From Cytospora piceicola (taxonomy: Eukaryota > Ascomycota > Sordariomycetes > Diaporthales > Cytosporaceae), in the NCBI GenBank assembly GCA_023375675.1, contig JALQBC010000023.1, positions 248,001-312,000 of the forward strand: DNA of 64,000 nucleotides. Reading direction: 5' to 3'. Below are positions 34,127-45,162 of this stretch, piece by piece. Numbering within the stretch: position 1 is the stretch's first letter; each line of letters opens with the position of its first letter. The notes below the pieces were generated by a model. It had not been told where the DNA came from. It saw only the letters and a program-made list of their open reading frames with translations, and did not search any database. The translations under genes and the position numbers were made by a program.

Positions 34127-35581
34127 CGGGCCTGGTGATGGTGACACCGGTGAAGGCGCATCTATGATTTTTGTTTGAGGAAACACCAACGGATGTTTCT
34201 CACCAGACTCAGACGACCTATAGACTTGGTAAATAATGGCAAGAATTCGAGAACTACATGCACATCCACTCCGGCTTTCTATCTTCGCAAACAATGCGGT
34301 TCACTGTATTTACATGCAGCATCAAGTTGTGTTGTTTTAATGTTGATTTGCCGGCAGCTTGACAGGTTAGGTTGAGTCAAAGTGTCGCTTCACCACGCTG
34401 GACAACAGCTATAGACAACATCAAGGTTCTTCTTCATCGCAGACTATCATAAGACTCTAAAGGGAATGTCACTTATGCATCTTGGCCACTCAGCTTTGCA
34501 ACTGGTTTCAGGAGGCCAATTTATACCCTGTGTTATTGCAACGATGGCTCTATAAGTACGGCTCCAGGTTTGCCGCCTAAGGCTTCGCATCTATCGTCTA
34601 CTTCATAAATATATAAATGTCACTCGATAACACGGATAGTTTATGCTAGTCTAATACAGATTTCCCCTTTACAGTCGAGTCTGTGTATTGGTACCTACTT
34701 CCTCGAGACCTAAAGCTTACCTACCCTAGGGTACACAAGCGATTGTAATTGCACAATCGAGTTGCTGCCAGAAACGGCTTCTCGATCACTTAGGCAGTTG
34801 CCTACTGCAAGTAAATAAAGCATTTAAGCTATAAAGGTGTTTGACCTTTGAAAATTTAGGTACCTAGGTATATTAGCATCTGCTCCAGGACTTCTTATGC
34901 CCTGGCTAAATACCTACCGACGTACATGCCTGTCGTTGTCCTTCTTTTCGACCACGGACCACCTAGGCGCCTGTGCAATACCTATCAAAGTAATTAAATA
35001 CCTACTGCACAGTACCGTCGAAGCATATATCGAAGGAGCAGTGCTAGTCACTGTGAAGTCACTGTTCGAGATCCTTAGAACGAGGAACTCACCGTTTTAA
35101 AAACCCGTATCGCTCCTTCCTTTCTGCACTGGAATATTACAGTAATATCACCGCTCTTTCCTCATTGATCTGTTTAAATAGAAAGACAGTTCTCTGATTG
35201 AACAGCTTAATTCGAATTAAGCAGAATGATCACTGTTAAATTGCTGTTCAATGCCCTTAGAGCAGTGATTTTCTTGGAATCATTACCTTGCAGTTCTTTT
35301 GAATCGTAGTACGACGGTACTGACTCAACTTAAAAGTCCCCTTCCACTACCTTAAATAGGTACCTTCCGTCGACTCCAGCTTTTTCTTTTCCTGGACCTT
35401 CTAAACTTCCAAGGTTGTACACAACCACTCTCCGCCGACAACGACTCTACTTCAGCCTGACAATGAACCTTTCCCACCTGGAAACTCGCCAACAAATCCA
35501 TACATTCTGTCTGTGTCTTGAACACGCTTAACATCACATCCACTCGACCGAACAACCACCTAACAAAACAAAACTGCGACC
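34127..35581. other. Intergenic region, 1.5 kb
   Basis: AT-rich, with TACCTAGGTA at 34861-34870 and a diverged direct duplication of about 43 bp (35049-35093 and 35231-35273, differing in part by C/T and G/A changes). Short frames only. Confidence 0.5.
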
Positions 35582-36708
35582 ATGTCTTCTTCATCAAATC
35601 GCAAGGTCTCCTCGGAGAAGGCGAGCCACTCCGAGACGACTTCCAAGGCTGTTACGACGCGTCAATCGTGTCATAATAAGCAGGAACACTTCCGCTTTAT
35701 GTAAGTTGCCTTTCAATGTTACCCCTCCAATGCTCTCGAACACCGTCGAATATCCCAAGTCAGACAACCCATTTTGGAAATCCTCTTGCCAGGTGTCCAC
35801 ATTGTACCTCTTTAAGTTCTTACCAGTCGCCTTGCTGACATATGGAAAGGGGACTGCCAATAGAGCTGCGACTTCTCATCTACAAGGCAGTCTTTACCAA
35901 AGACACGGGCAGACAGGATGTTGCCTTCTTCAAATGCAGCCAACGAACCAGCCAACAACCAACATCGCCATTCTTGCAGAAATTCATCGTCTCCAGCAAT
36001 GTTTCTCGCTTCTTGGGATTGCGTCTGGTGAGCAAGCAGGTAAATCTTGAAGCTACAGACATCTTCTACAGCCACCACCAGTTCAAGTTTCTGGACATCC
36101 ACACCATACTAAGCTTCTTGGTGCAAGCTCAACCTCAGACTCTGTCCCGCATCCGCCGGATTTCCTTGGTCAGATGGGCACGAAATTTCAAAAGACTAAA
36201 TTTCACTTTCGCACCAGTACTTGCCTGGCTTCGCGGAGCAACGAACCTCGTGGAATTCCAGTTTCCCAGGGAAATCAATTACTTTGGGGTGTTGGTGGAA
36301 GAGGGCGACACACTGTCCAGAGAAATCGGCAGGTGTTTCGCGATATTTCTGTACCGATTCTGCCACCCGATTCTTTCCCCTTGGATGGCAAGGCTCGATG
36401 GCGAAGAACTGCAAGTGGCTGTAAAGCAACTGGGCAAGTCCGTGAAGGTGGCGGACGCCACTTTCAAAACGGCTAGCAGCCATCTCATGACAGGCCTGTA
36501 TCCAGTCGCCGAAGATGATAAGGAGACTCGAAAAGCGAAGAAGAAGACTCGAGAGGAACGCCTGAAACTCGCCCGAGAAACCATGTTGAGTGTCCTCCTG
36601 AAGCTCCATCGCGATCCACGGTTTTATAGAGAGTTGCTGGAGAACGCGCGCTCCCCGACATCTGACGACGCACTGCCATTCCTTGTTCCATACATGTCAT
36701 CAGGCTAG
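35582..36708 (+). CDS. F-box-like/2EXR-type domain protein
   Basis: Two exons (35582-35700 and 35850-36708). The donor GTAAGT follows TTTAT; a CTGAC branch point lies just before the GAAAG acceptor, and the join gives HFRFMGLPIELRLLIYKAVF. This is the hallmark opening of a large fungal family with an F-box-like start (F-x-x-LPxELRLxIY). The protein has 325 residues. The Ser/Thr-rich N-terminus (about 35 residues) is followed by the F-box-like helix, then LRLVSKQVNLEATDIFYSHHQFKF, the conserved second block of this family, and a Lys/Arg-rich helix (ETRKAKKKTREERLKLARE) near the end. Such proteins are very numerous in Pezizomycotina and mostly uncharacterised; ubiquitin-ligase adaptor function is possible but not shown. 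Confidence 0.82.
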
Positions 36709-37648
36709 TGATGCAAGCTGTCATCGAAACCGGGCCACAAACTGGAAAAAGGAGAGCCTGCAGGGCTTTGTTTGACTGTTCAGGTGGCCAACAACACACA
36801 CATCCCATCAGAACACAGCTATGGGAGGGGCAGGTTTCGTGTATCTTCAGCTGCTGAGGAGACAAAAGAAAGGGCTGTAGGCAATATTGATATGACAGGG
36901 TTTCGATTTGGGACCTGCAAGCATATGAAATTGCCATTGGGGAGATGAACTCAGATATCGGTCATAGAATCACACAGTAACGTGCGGCATACGACTCGGC
37001 ACTTTCTCGAGAATGGTGCTGAAGATATGGGGGGGACCACTCAATACCGGTGACATGTGATGATAACCACTCAAACTACTTTCAGAATTTTACTGTTTGC
37101 GTCAAATATCAAATAATCACATTCATTGTTCTGGGGCATTATTTCCTATCGTAGATGCCGCTGATAATGATATCTGATTTAATTAATTTTTAGCTACAGA
37201 CTCACGTGGTAACAGTGTTGCATTGAGGTTCATGCTCACATCGAAAGTCATTTCTCTCTCGTGACAGTACTGGGACTGATAAGAAGCTGAACTGCCAAGA
37301 GTATTCCTACTTAGTGGGCGTGTGTGGTTTCCCCTGCTGTGTGCCAATTCGCCGGCTGTACTCAAGTTGAGACGTACATGGCGTAGGCATGATAACGAGA
37401 GGACTATCATAATTAGATTGGCATATCTTGACATAGCTGGTAAAGAAAGTCTTCCACTCCCATAGCCTTTATCAACGACAACTAATGTATTCTGTGGCAA
37501 TGGAAACCAGTAACTACCTAAGTACCTAGCTTTATACAAAGCAAACCAGGAAAACAGACATGAGGAGAACAGGACATCAGGACAACACTACCCATCTCAG
37601 CGACACCATCTATCCATACTGACAACACGCCACCTCCTCATTTCTCAT
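36709..37648. other. Intergenic region between convergent genes
   Basis: 0.9 kb of AT-rich sequence between the F-box-like gene and the secreted cysteine-rich gene. No feature recognised. Confidence 0.5.
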
Positions 37649-38134
37649 CTAGTAACCCTTGATGGCATCGTCAACACAGAACGGAATGCCATTGAGGTAA
37701 CCACAGTGGGTCTTTTCAGGGCAGGCACCGTTGAACACAAGCTGGTTCTGTGCATTGCAGACATTGATCCCCTTGTCGTCCCCAGTGCAGGTGTAAGTGC
37801 CAGGGGCAGAGCAGGAAGGCGGCAAGGTTCGCTTCTTAGTGACAGCCTGGCAGTAGGGGATGTCTCCGATGTTGGAGCACCTGCTGCCGTCGGGGCAGGG
37901 TCCGATCTCCTGGACTCGTGTGTCAGTCCAATGCATCGAGGTCTGGAAAGAACGGCAAGGGAAGGATGATGTATTTGGGGGCTTGAGGATGTCACTTACA
38001 ACCCATCGACCGTTGATATCACACTGGGAAATGGACAGGCCATCCTTGGAGCACACGTACTGCCCGAAGGTGCACTGGTAGGGAGCTGCCATGGCAGCGG
38101 TAGCGAGTGCGAGAATGGTGGCGGCGATCTGCAT
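37649..38134 (-). CDS. Secreted cysteine-rich protein with two tandem 6-Cys modules
   Basis: Two exons (38000-38134 and 37649-37909) separated by a 90-bp intron (GTAAGT donor, CTGAC branch, CAG acceptor). The intron is open in frame, but removing it joins GRWV to EIGPC and makes two symmetrical modules. The mature product has 131 residues with a clear signal peptide (MQIAATILALATAAMA, cleavage before APYQ). Each module has six Cys in the same pattern: C-x-x-G-x-Y-x-C, then I-x-x-C, then G-x-C, CSNIG/CGYLNG and PYC/PFC. A short basic linker (TKKR) joins them and could be a Kex2-type cleavage site. The pattern and size are typical of effector-like or cell-wall-associated proteins. Function unknown; an internal duplication is clear from sequence. 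Confidence 0.85.
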   Translation of the reverse strand: MQIAATILALATAAMAAPYQCTFGQYVCSKDGLSISQCDINGRWVVSDILKPPNTSSFPCRSFQTSMHWTDTRVQEIGPCPDGSRCSNIGDIPYCQAVTKKRTLPPSCSAPGTYTCTGDDKGINVCNAQNQLVFNGACPEKTHCGYLNGIPFCVDDAIKGY

Positions 38135-39565
38135 CTTGAATGGTATGACTTTGAAGTTTGTGGGGTATTATGATATTGACTTTGTGTTTGAATTGGCGAG
38201 TATTTGATATCAATGTTATAGATGTGCTGTGCTGTATTGTGAGGTCAAGTAACCGACTACAGTGTGCCATTGCCCTCCTTTTATATCCGTCTAGATCTTC
38301 GTATATCTCACTCCCGTGAGGCACTCAAAGCATTCATCTTGTCATACCGGCCTCGCAGAATAGAACCACCTTCGGAAGTCAGTTGAGGCTGAAAAGCCAA
38401 GCCCGAATACGGATTTACAGGCATATAGCCCACTGATCAGGTTACAGCCTTGAGGTTCTGCAACTCCCGACCCTGGGTAAAGATCATGTCCAACAGCCCT
38501 TTCAGTAGTTCTCCGCATGATACGTAGCATCTCACTCGTCCCATCCGTGGCTGAGCATCATGAGAGTAACGTCCTCGCTGCTCGGGCGGAGATGCGCTCT
38601 TCTCAGCCGTGTAACTAAGCCTCGTCAAGTCTCCAGGCCTGATATAAGCTTAAATCTGACACCCCAACTGTTTTTGAAGACTATATCCCAGACAGTAGAT
38701 TCCCCAGGACTATCATTCTGTTATGGGCAAATACACCGCTGGACTCAGTCTGAGCTTTGTGTGGGCCTAGCCTGGCAGCTCAGTAGCAGCTCTCCATCCC
38801 CGGGGTCCTCCATACACACAGACACCTACTTGCTGCCCAGCAATCCCAGCTCTGACATATCACAATCCTCACCTCGTGACATGCCGCCGCGCAGCGAGAG
38901 GAACACGAGCTAAGGCGGCTGTCATGGAGCGGAGTTTTTGGCCCAGCGAGAGGACGTCACCCCAGAAAGAAGGATAAGCCACATATCTGGTAGTGCTTAT
39001 CCTTCTTCGTTCCAATATCCGGGGCAACAAGACCGTGCGCCGACCACGTACGTACGTACGCACATACCTTCTCACCTCAGCGTCGGGTCGGTCGTTGATC
39101 ATTCCACCTGGTGAGGCCGACGGCTTGTGGATGGAATCGTCAGCAGCCCTTCGCTCTTGGGAGCTGAGAGTTGTGCTTGGTCGACGCTCAATAACTCCTC
39201 TTCGGGCTTCGTATCTCTTGCCAGTTGCACGCTGGTTGAACACGGAAGTCGGTCTGCTGACTGCATTCGGATCCGCGAATCGAACCAACATCTTTCCTTT
39301 GCCTTCCCCGTGATCGCTCATACTGCTGTAAGACACTCCCGACCGGCTCAGCAGTCAGCAGCTGGCGTTTCTGGCGTTGCCGGTGAGGGAATACACCTAT
39401 GTGACTAACGTCAAGGCAGCGAGAAACAAAACTCCGAGGATAACCACACATACATCTCCTTCAAGGAAGCTATTTGAGCACTTGAGGATGTTCGGGAGCA
39501 CACCAACTGAAGGGATAGGGTGTCGTCTAGCATTTCGCTGCCAAGTAGACAGCCTATAGGAATAA
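38135..39565. other. Intergenic region, 1.4 kb
   Basis: Promoter of the cysteine-rich gene and 3' flank of the TFIP11-like gene. A short (ACGT)n run occurs near 39048. Open frames on both strands lack protein character. Confidence 0.5.
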
Positions 39566-42400
39566 TTACATTACGTACGCCATCAGCCTGTCCCAGTGAC
39601 CACTATCAGGGTCGCCCGTGAACTCCTCCACCCCATTCTTCGTCTGCAAGCAAACGGTATCCCCCTTGAAGTAAGCCAGCACACCGCCCCGCCCGTCCGC
39701 CCGGGCCGTGATCCTGTACAGCGGACCCTCGGAGTGCACCTTTTTCCGCTCCGGGACGAACTGCAGGTCGTTCATCTGACACCAGTCCTCTACGGTGTGG
39801 CGGAAGGACCGTTCCTGTTCTTGCTTGGTTGGCTGGAACGGACTGGCCTCCTGTTTGTGCTCCCGGTGGTGCGGGCGGGCATGCGCACGGTGATGGTGCC
39901 CGTTTGCCGAAGCCTGCCGAGGTGCCGAGGCAAGGCCCTTCTTGGGATGCGGCAGAGCATCCCTCGGGTCTTCACCTCGATCGAACAGGTCCAGCGCATG
40001 CTCGATCATGTGGAGGCCCTTTTCGAACTCCGACGCAACCGATGGGATATCCTCGAACCCAGCTAGCGCCTCATCATGCCACCACTCATACCACTGGGCC
40101 ACATCCTCGTAGTTGACAGAGTCCATAACCAGCCATTGATACAAGATTTCATGCCACTTTGGGAAGACTTCCGCGACAATAACCTCTGCAATCATGGTGG
40201 GTGACACAAAATCAAGCCACGCGAACACACCAAGCAATACCCCAAGTTGCTGGTCTGCGGGATTGACGTCGAAGCGCTCGCGTAGGTACCGAGCCATCTT
40301 GGGCAGAACGTGGTTAATGACCAGCGAGGTCCATTGGTCGTTGTGCTTGGTCCGGAGGATATTCTTCCACTCCTTCAGGCCGGGGATGACGCCCTGTTCA
40401 AACTCCCAGACGTCTATGAGCCGCCTGAATTTCCGTTTGACATCGGCAACGAGGCCGGTTGTGCTCTTGGGATCGAGGTGGCGGTCAGGTAGGTATTGGA
40501 ACCACGGGAATAACCAGAGGTGGGGCAGATTATGTTGCTTCTTCCTCTTTGGCTCCCATTTGGCGATTGCCTCGTCCAACCTTCGGATGATGTCTTGTTC
40601 GAGAAGCTGCGTCGCAAGGAATCCAGGGAGAACCTTACGCCAGGAATCGAAGACAGCGATCATTGGTTCAGCGTCGCGTACGTTCCATTCACGTACCGCT
40701 CGGGAGACGTGAGGCAACCAGAGCTTGTACATCATACTTTCGTACGGACTCGCTGTCGACCTTGCTTGAGGCATCGCTGCGGAATTCTGTAAACCTAGGA
40801 GCCCCTTGATGGACTCTAGGTCAGCCGCATACTGGGCCTTTGGATCTCCCAGAACATTCCAGCTGTCTATTACATCCTTCATGACGGGGTAGATAGCCGC
40901 AACTGCGATCGATGCCATGTCTTCCCTGATGGCGGGGATGGTCAAGTCCGATGTCGACTTGTCTGCTTTTCGCAGCAGGGTTATGACCTTGTTCCATCGC
41001 TGCGTATTTTGATCGCCACCGTTGAGGAGCACTTGGTCGTCGTCGTCCTCGAGATGGGAAAGTTCATCGAATATGGCCGCCGTGGCCTGATGAGTCTCGA
41101 CGGCTTTCTCCAGTTCTTCCAGCTCCTGCTTTTCTTGCTGCAATTGTAATTCGGCAAAGGCCTTTCGTTCTTGCAAGCCCTGCCACTGCTCTAGAATTGC
41201 CAAGAAGTCGTTTTGTGCCAGCCTAACCAGCTTCTTGGATTTCGCGTTCTCGTCGTCTTCTGTCGTACCAGCAGTCGGTGTCATCAAGCCGGAAGAGGAC
41301 GTCAACATCTTCTTGCCGGGCCCCGTGAGATCCAGGATAGGTGTGAATGCATCCGGAATGTCCAGGCCTGGCGCTGCCTTCTTGATTTCTTCCATGGTCA
41401 TGTACTTCGGCTTTTGTCGCCTAGGCGTACTTGCAGCACTTCCACTGCCACTCCTAAAGCCTCCAGCCAATGCCTTCTTTTTACGCGCTACCTTTCTCTT
41501 TTTCTCCTCCTCTTCCGAGTCGATGACAACTTCTCCGCGTAGTTTGGCCTGTCGCTTTTCCTCCTTCTTCTCTTGCTCTGTTTTTTCTTTCACAGCACCG
41601 AGACCAACGCCCTGTGGTCGCAGATTTGCTTCGATGATGACGTTTCGACCTTGACCCTCTTTTCCGAGACCTTTTCCGTCAACAAAACCCATCTTCGCCA
41701 TCATACGGGCACCGAACGAGTTTGCATTGATCTTGGTCTTGCCACCCTTAGATGAGAACGCGCTGGGCATCGCTTTCTGGGGGCGCGGGGGCGTATCATC
41801 GTTGACCTTCAGGACGGGCTCGTTCGCCGACGAGGGCATAAAGCCCTTCCCAAGAGGGGTTGCTGTGCCACCGAATTTGAATGACCTCTTGGGGCCCTCT
41901 GGCTTCTGCTGTTGAGAATCAGGCGCCCATCCTAGGCCACCCATTGCGGCTTTTCCAAACCCGAGCCCGATGCCCGGAGTTGCCTCCTCTTCCTCCTCGT
42001 CTTCCTCCTCGTCTCCCCGTGCCTGCCCGATCATTGGTCGTTGGCCTTCATCGTCGTATTCCTCTCCATATTCCTCATCCATTTCCTCGTCCTCAGGGCC
42101 CCTTTTCGGTTGGTCGGCCGACACAAAGCTCATGCCCTTGGTCCGTAGTGTCTTCTTCTTCCATCGTCGGCCTGGCCCTTCATCTTCGCTTTCGGACCCA
42201 AATATCCCCAGAGCGGCGCTTTCCTTCGCATCGCGACCAGTCCTGCGGCGCTTTCGGGGATTGTAATCGGCGAACTCGTCAGCGTTTGGGTCGGTCGACG
42301 GCATCAAATATTCGTCATCCTCATCCCCGGAGTCAGAAGAGGAGTAATCTGCCGCCGTGGCCTTCATCTTGGAGGGATCGAAGGCGCGTCCCGAAACCAT
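39566..42400 (-). CDS. NTR1: G-patch splicing factor, TFIP11/Ntr1 homologue
   Basis: Intronless, 944 residues. It activates the helicase Prp43 to dismantle the post-splicing intron-lariat spliceosome in the nucleus. The domain order matches the family: an acidic, Ser-rich TIP_N region (about residues 1-160) with a basic patch RKRRRTGR; the G-patch at about 226-271 (ARMMAKMGFVDGKGLGKEGQ); a coiled coil of Glu/Gln/Leu (ERKAFAELQLQQEKQELEELEKAV, about 400-440); and a GCFC domain with many Trp (WLPHVSRAVREW, LWLFPWFQYLP, YQWLVMDSVNYEDVAQWYEWW). The C-terminal block FRHTVEDWCQMNDLQFVPERK is the conserved end of the TFIP11 family. The start ATG is the first in frame. Confidence 0.95.
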   Translation of the reverse strand: MVSGRAFDPSKMKATAADYSSSDSGDEDDEYLMPSTDPNADEFADYNPRKRRRTGRDAKESAALGIFGSESEDEGPGRRWKKKTLRTKGMSFVSADQPKRGPEDEEMDEEYGEEYDDEGQRPMIGQARGDEEEDEEEEEATPGIGLGFGKAAMGGLGWAPDSQQQKPEGPKRSFKFGGTATPLGKGFMPSSANEPVLKVNDDTPPRPQKAMPSAFSSKGGKTKINANSFGARMMAKMGFVDGKGLGKEGQGRNVIIEANLRPQGVGLGAVKEKTEQEKKEEKRQAKLRGEVVIDSEEEEKKRKVARKKKALAGGFRSGSGSAASTPRRQKPKYMTMEEIKKAAPGLDIPDAFTPILDLTGPGKKMLTSSSGLMTPTAGTTEDDENAKSKKLVRLAQNDFLAILEQWQGLQERKAFAELQLQQEKQELEELEKAVETHQATAAIFDELSHLEDDDDQVLLNGGDQNTQRWNKVITLLRKADKSTSDLTIPAIREDMASIAVAAIYPVMKDVIDSWNVLGDPKAQYAADLESIKGLLGLQNSAAMPQARSTASPYESMMYKLWLPHVSRAVREWNVRDAEPMIAVFDSWRKVLPGFLATQLLEQDIIRRLDEAIAKWEPKRKKQHNLPHLWLFPWFQYLPDRHLDPKSTTGLVADVKRKFRRLIDVWEFEQGVIPGLKEWKNILRTKHNDQWTSLVINHVLPKMARYLRERFDVNPADQQLGVLLGVFAWLDFVSPTMIAEVIVAEVFPKWHEILYQWLVMDSVNYEDVAQWYEWWHDEALAGFEDIPSVASEFEKGLHMIEHALDLFDRGEDPRDALPHPKKGLASAPRQASANGHHHRAHARPHHREHKQEASPFQPTKQEQERSFRHTVEDWCQMNDLQFVPERKKVHSEGPLYRITARADGRGGVLAYFKGDTVCLQTKNGVEEFTGDPDSGHWDRLMAYVM

Positions 42401-43689
42401 GACGGAAGCAAAGTAACACGACCTTTCGTTAGCGGTAGGGGGAAATGGATGAGTGTGTTGTATACTCGGTCGTCCAACTTGAGGCGTGGAAGCTTTGTTG
42501 TTGCCTCTCTATGATTGGTATCTTATCACTGGCGTCACTCCTGACTCAGCACGGAGACTGGGCTTGTCAGCCCTAACCCTCAGCCGACTTGGAGCTTTCA
42601 GTGCCTCCCCCCACCCCTTCCACTGCTCCATCTAATAAACGGCACCTTCCAAATATACTCCTGAAGGCCGTAGAGTACGAATGCAGGGCAGAAAGAACAG
42701 TGCGCTCCAGTTACTGCTTCGTTAAGTGATAAAATTGCCTGTGAGTCTAAATTTGGTAGGGGTTTTGAAGCACAACACAAATCTGGTTGCAGAAGACTGA
42801 AGCTGAGATCGATGCCTTGTTCAACTTCCGGGTTAGGGTCTGGCTGCTTTTCCTCACATCTTTCAACTCTTCGAATTACAGAGGATCTGAAAAGGCATTG
42901 CCCAGCATCATTGGCAGAAGACCACAGTTCAGCTAGCCATTTGACATCTGGAGTATTCCATTCAATTTGCCTCATTCGGGGATCAGCCGGATAATCGAAT
43001 CTCGCAGCATAACTAGGTATTCGTAAGTCAGAACAATATGACTCCACTGATATACCATTTCATCCATTCCTTGGTACACACTTTTGACCGTCCTACCACC
43101 CGGGGTAAATAAATATTTCAAGTTTGACTCGTTTCCTTCGCTAATGCACTCGTCCTATTACCCAAGGACTCACAAACGACCGAAACGTCCATTGTCCAAG
43201 TGATTGCATGGTGATTAAGTCATCATTATCTTCTCGCTACCAGTAGGGGAATTCGTCCGCATCTCAGTCCGATTCCTCGAGGTCATGTTCCCCAAGGGAA
43301 GTGAATCGCCGCTCATTTACTACATAAATGTGGTCTTACTCGTCTTTGTCACGTTCGACCGACTTTTCACGTACTTTGTGATCGCATTCGTCAGACTGAT
43401 TGTACTTTCCTCAGGCAGTAGCATCGAGGGTGCTGAAGAGCTTCGGGAGCCACCTGGAAATGAGAGGGCGGAACAATAGGGCCACAAGCTGCTATGATGG
43501 TGAGGCATGTCTCAATCCCAGGAATCAGAATGTGCCGATATGTAGAACGGCAAGGCCGACCTGAACTAGCCAGACAAGTCAAAGCGACTCTAAGTGATGG
43601 TAACGCTGTCGACCTTCATATGATATGTCAATTATATTCTTATGACGACTTCAAAGGGGGAAACTCCTGAGGATCGGCTCCCATTCAAA
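42401..43689. other. Intergenic region, 1.3 kb
   Basis: Upstream of the TFIP11-like gene and 5' side of the oxidoreductase relic. The N-terminal FAD-binding half expected for the relic could not be found here. No other feature. Confidence 0.45.
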
Positions 43690-44746
43690 CATGTCACATC
43701 AGATAGCTTCTTCATCGCAGTCGACGAGAGCCAGACCACCGACCTTTTCTGGGCTCTGCGCAGCGGCGGTGACGGGACTTTCGAGATGGTGACCTGTGAA
43801 AGCGCACCCGAATAAGCCCGTCTCATTCATCACCTTTACCATCACTGACGGTGACAACGTGACGACTGAAGCATTCCAGTCCGCCGTCCAGGCCTACTGG
43901 GTCGGCTTCGTCACCTGGACGGAGGCAGGTACCTACTCGTACTTCTGGCTCTCACCACTGGGCTCTGCCAGCTACGCCTTCGACACATACATGCAAGCAT
44001 AGTGGGCACCCAGCAAGACGGCTGCTGAGATGGAAGCTCTGACAGCCCCGCTATTCGCGAACAACAACTTCTACGATGCATGGGAAGCCCCCTTTTCCCT
44101 CAATCCTTGGAGATCAACACAGCTCTGGAGGCCAGCCGTCTCTTCCGGAGGGCCAACTGAGCCAACGATACTATCAAGGCTTGAGACATTCGCTTCTGTG
44201 CGTTGGATCAATGACCAGATTACTTACGTATACGACTACCGTATTGCTCCTAGCCAGTATGAGTACCTGTACAATGCACTCAAACTTGCCTGGCGCGAGC
44301 CCGCTGGACATATATGTGCATATACCCACGGATACTTTCTTTTCATTCCGGAAACAAGTTTGCTAACCTCGTACTACAGTGTTGTCAGCAATATGGCATG
44401 ATACTCTGTGGGTATATGTAGGTGGAATACCGGAGATCAAGGAGCTCAGCGACAACCTTGGAATGTGATATATGCCTGGAACGCAAGGTGGCGAGAGCTC
44501 ACGCCTGGTTCCGGGGCGTATTGCTCCGAGTTGGACTACATCGAACCTGACTTCCAGGACTTCCTTTGGAGAGTAATTATGAGCTTCTCTACCAGATCAA
44601 GCATAGATATGACACGTATGGAGTATTCTTTGCGCAGAATGCGGTTGGTTTTGAGGATGGGGCGGTGGACTCCTGTATTCTCGGCAATATACCATCTCAG
44701 GGGAGGTTGTGTCAGGTGTAAGCTGGGTAATTCTGGATCGATTTAA
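43690..44746 (+). pseudogene. FAD-linked oxidoreductase (berberine-bridge type) relic
   Basis: Conserved pieces of a BBE-like FAD oxidase lie in order on the plus strand but in shifting frames: TTDLFWALRSGGDGTFEMVT, then VKAHPNKPVSF, then WAPSKTAAEMEALTAPLFA, then EASRLFRRAN, then PGSGAYCSELDYIEPDFQ, then NYELLYQIKHRYDTYGVFFA near the C-terminus. Between them are at least three frameshifts and in-frame stops at 44000 (TAG before TGG) and after RRAN (TGA where Trp is expected). Both stops fit TGG codons changed by G to A. The N-terminal half with the FAD-attachment His/Cys is missing. The gene is dead; it formerly belonged to a family that often sits in secondary-metabolite clusters. Confidence 0.8.
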
Positions 44747-45162
44747 GATTTGATTAGACCAAAATGTTGTTCATGATCAGTTCTCAGGCGAGAATATGGT
44801 ATATGGCATTGATTATTGCTGCGTATATATCACAAAAACACAGACAACCAACAACGCAAAAGAGGAAAAAGGGAGAGGAAATCCAACTTTCCGCCGCATG
44901 CATCGGTCATCTCACATGTGCGAAACAATTTTTTCAATCCCAATCGGAATGTCGCTCTTCATGGTTTTCCTTGGCAGAGCCAGCAGTAGCCGTCGTCGGC
45001 CCCTTCTTGATCCCACTACAAATGGCGAAGTTGGTGAGTAAAACAACGACGTGGACGCCAGGCCCGAGACGTAGGGTGAGTCTCTATGCGAAATCGACTT
45101 TCCCGCCAACCGTCCGCCCGGCCCGCCGTTCAGCCCGCCGCTGTGTTGGCGTTTCAGATACC
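44747..45162. other. Intergenic region
   Basis: 3' flanks of the oxidoreductase relic and of the Gln-rich gene. Nothing recognised. Confidence 0.5.

Noticed and set aside
39255..39290. Minus-strand GGTTCGATTC resembling a T loop
   Set aside because: The flanking bases do not form a T stem or acceptor stem.
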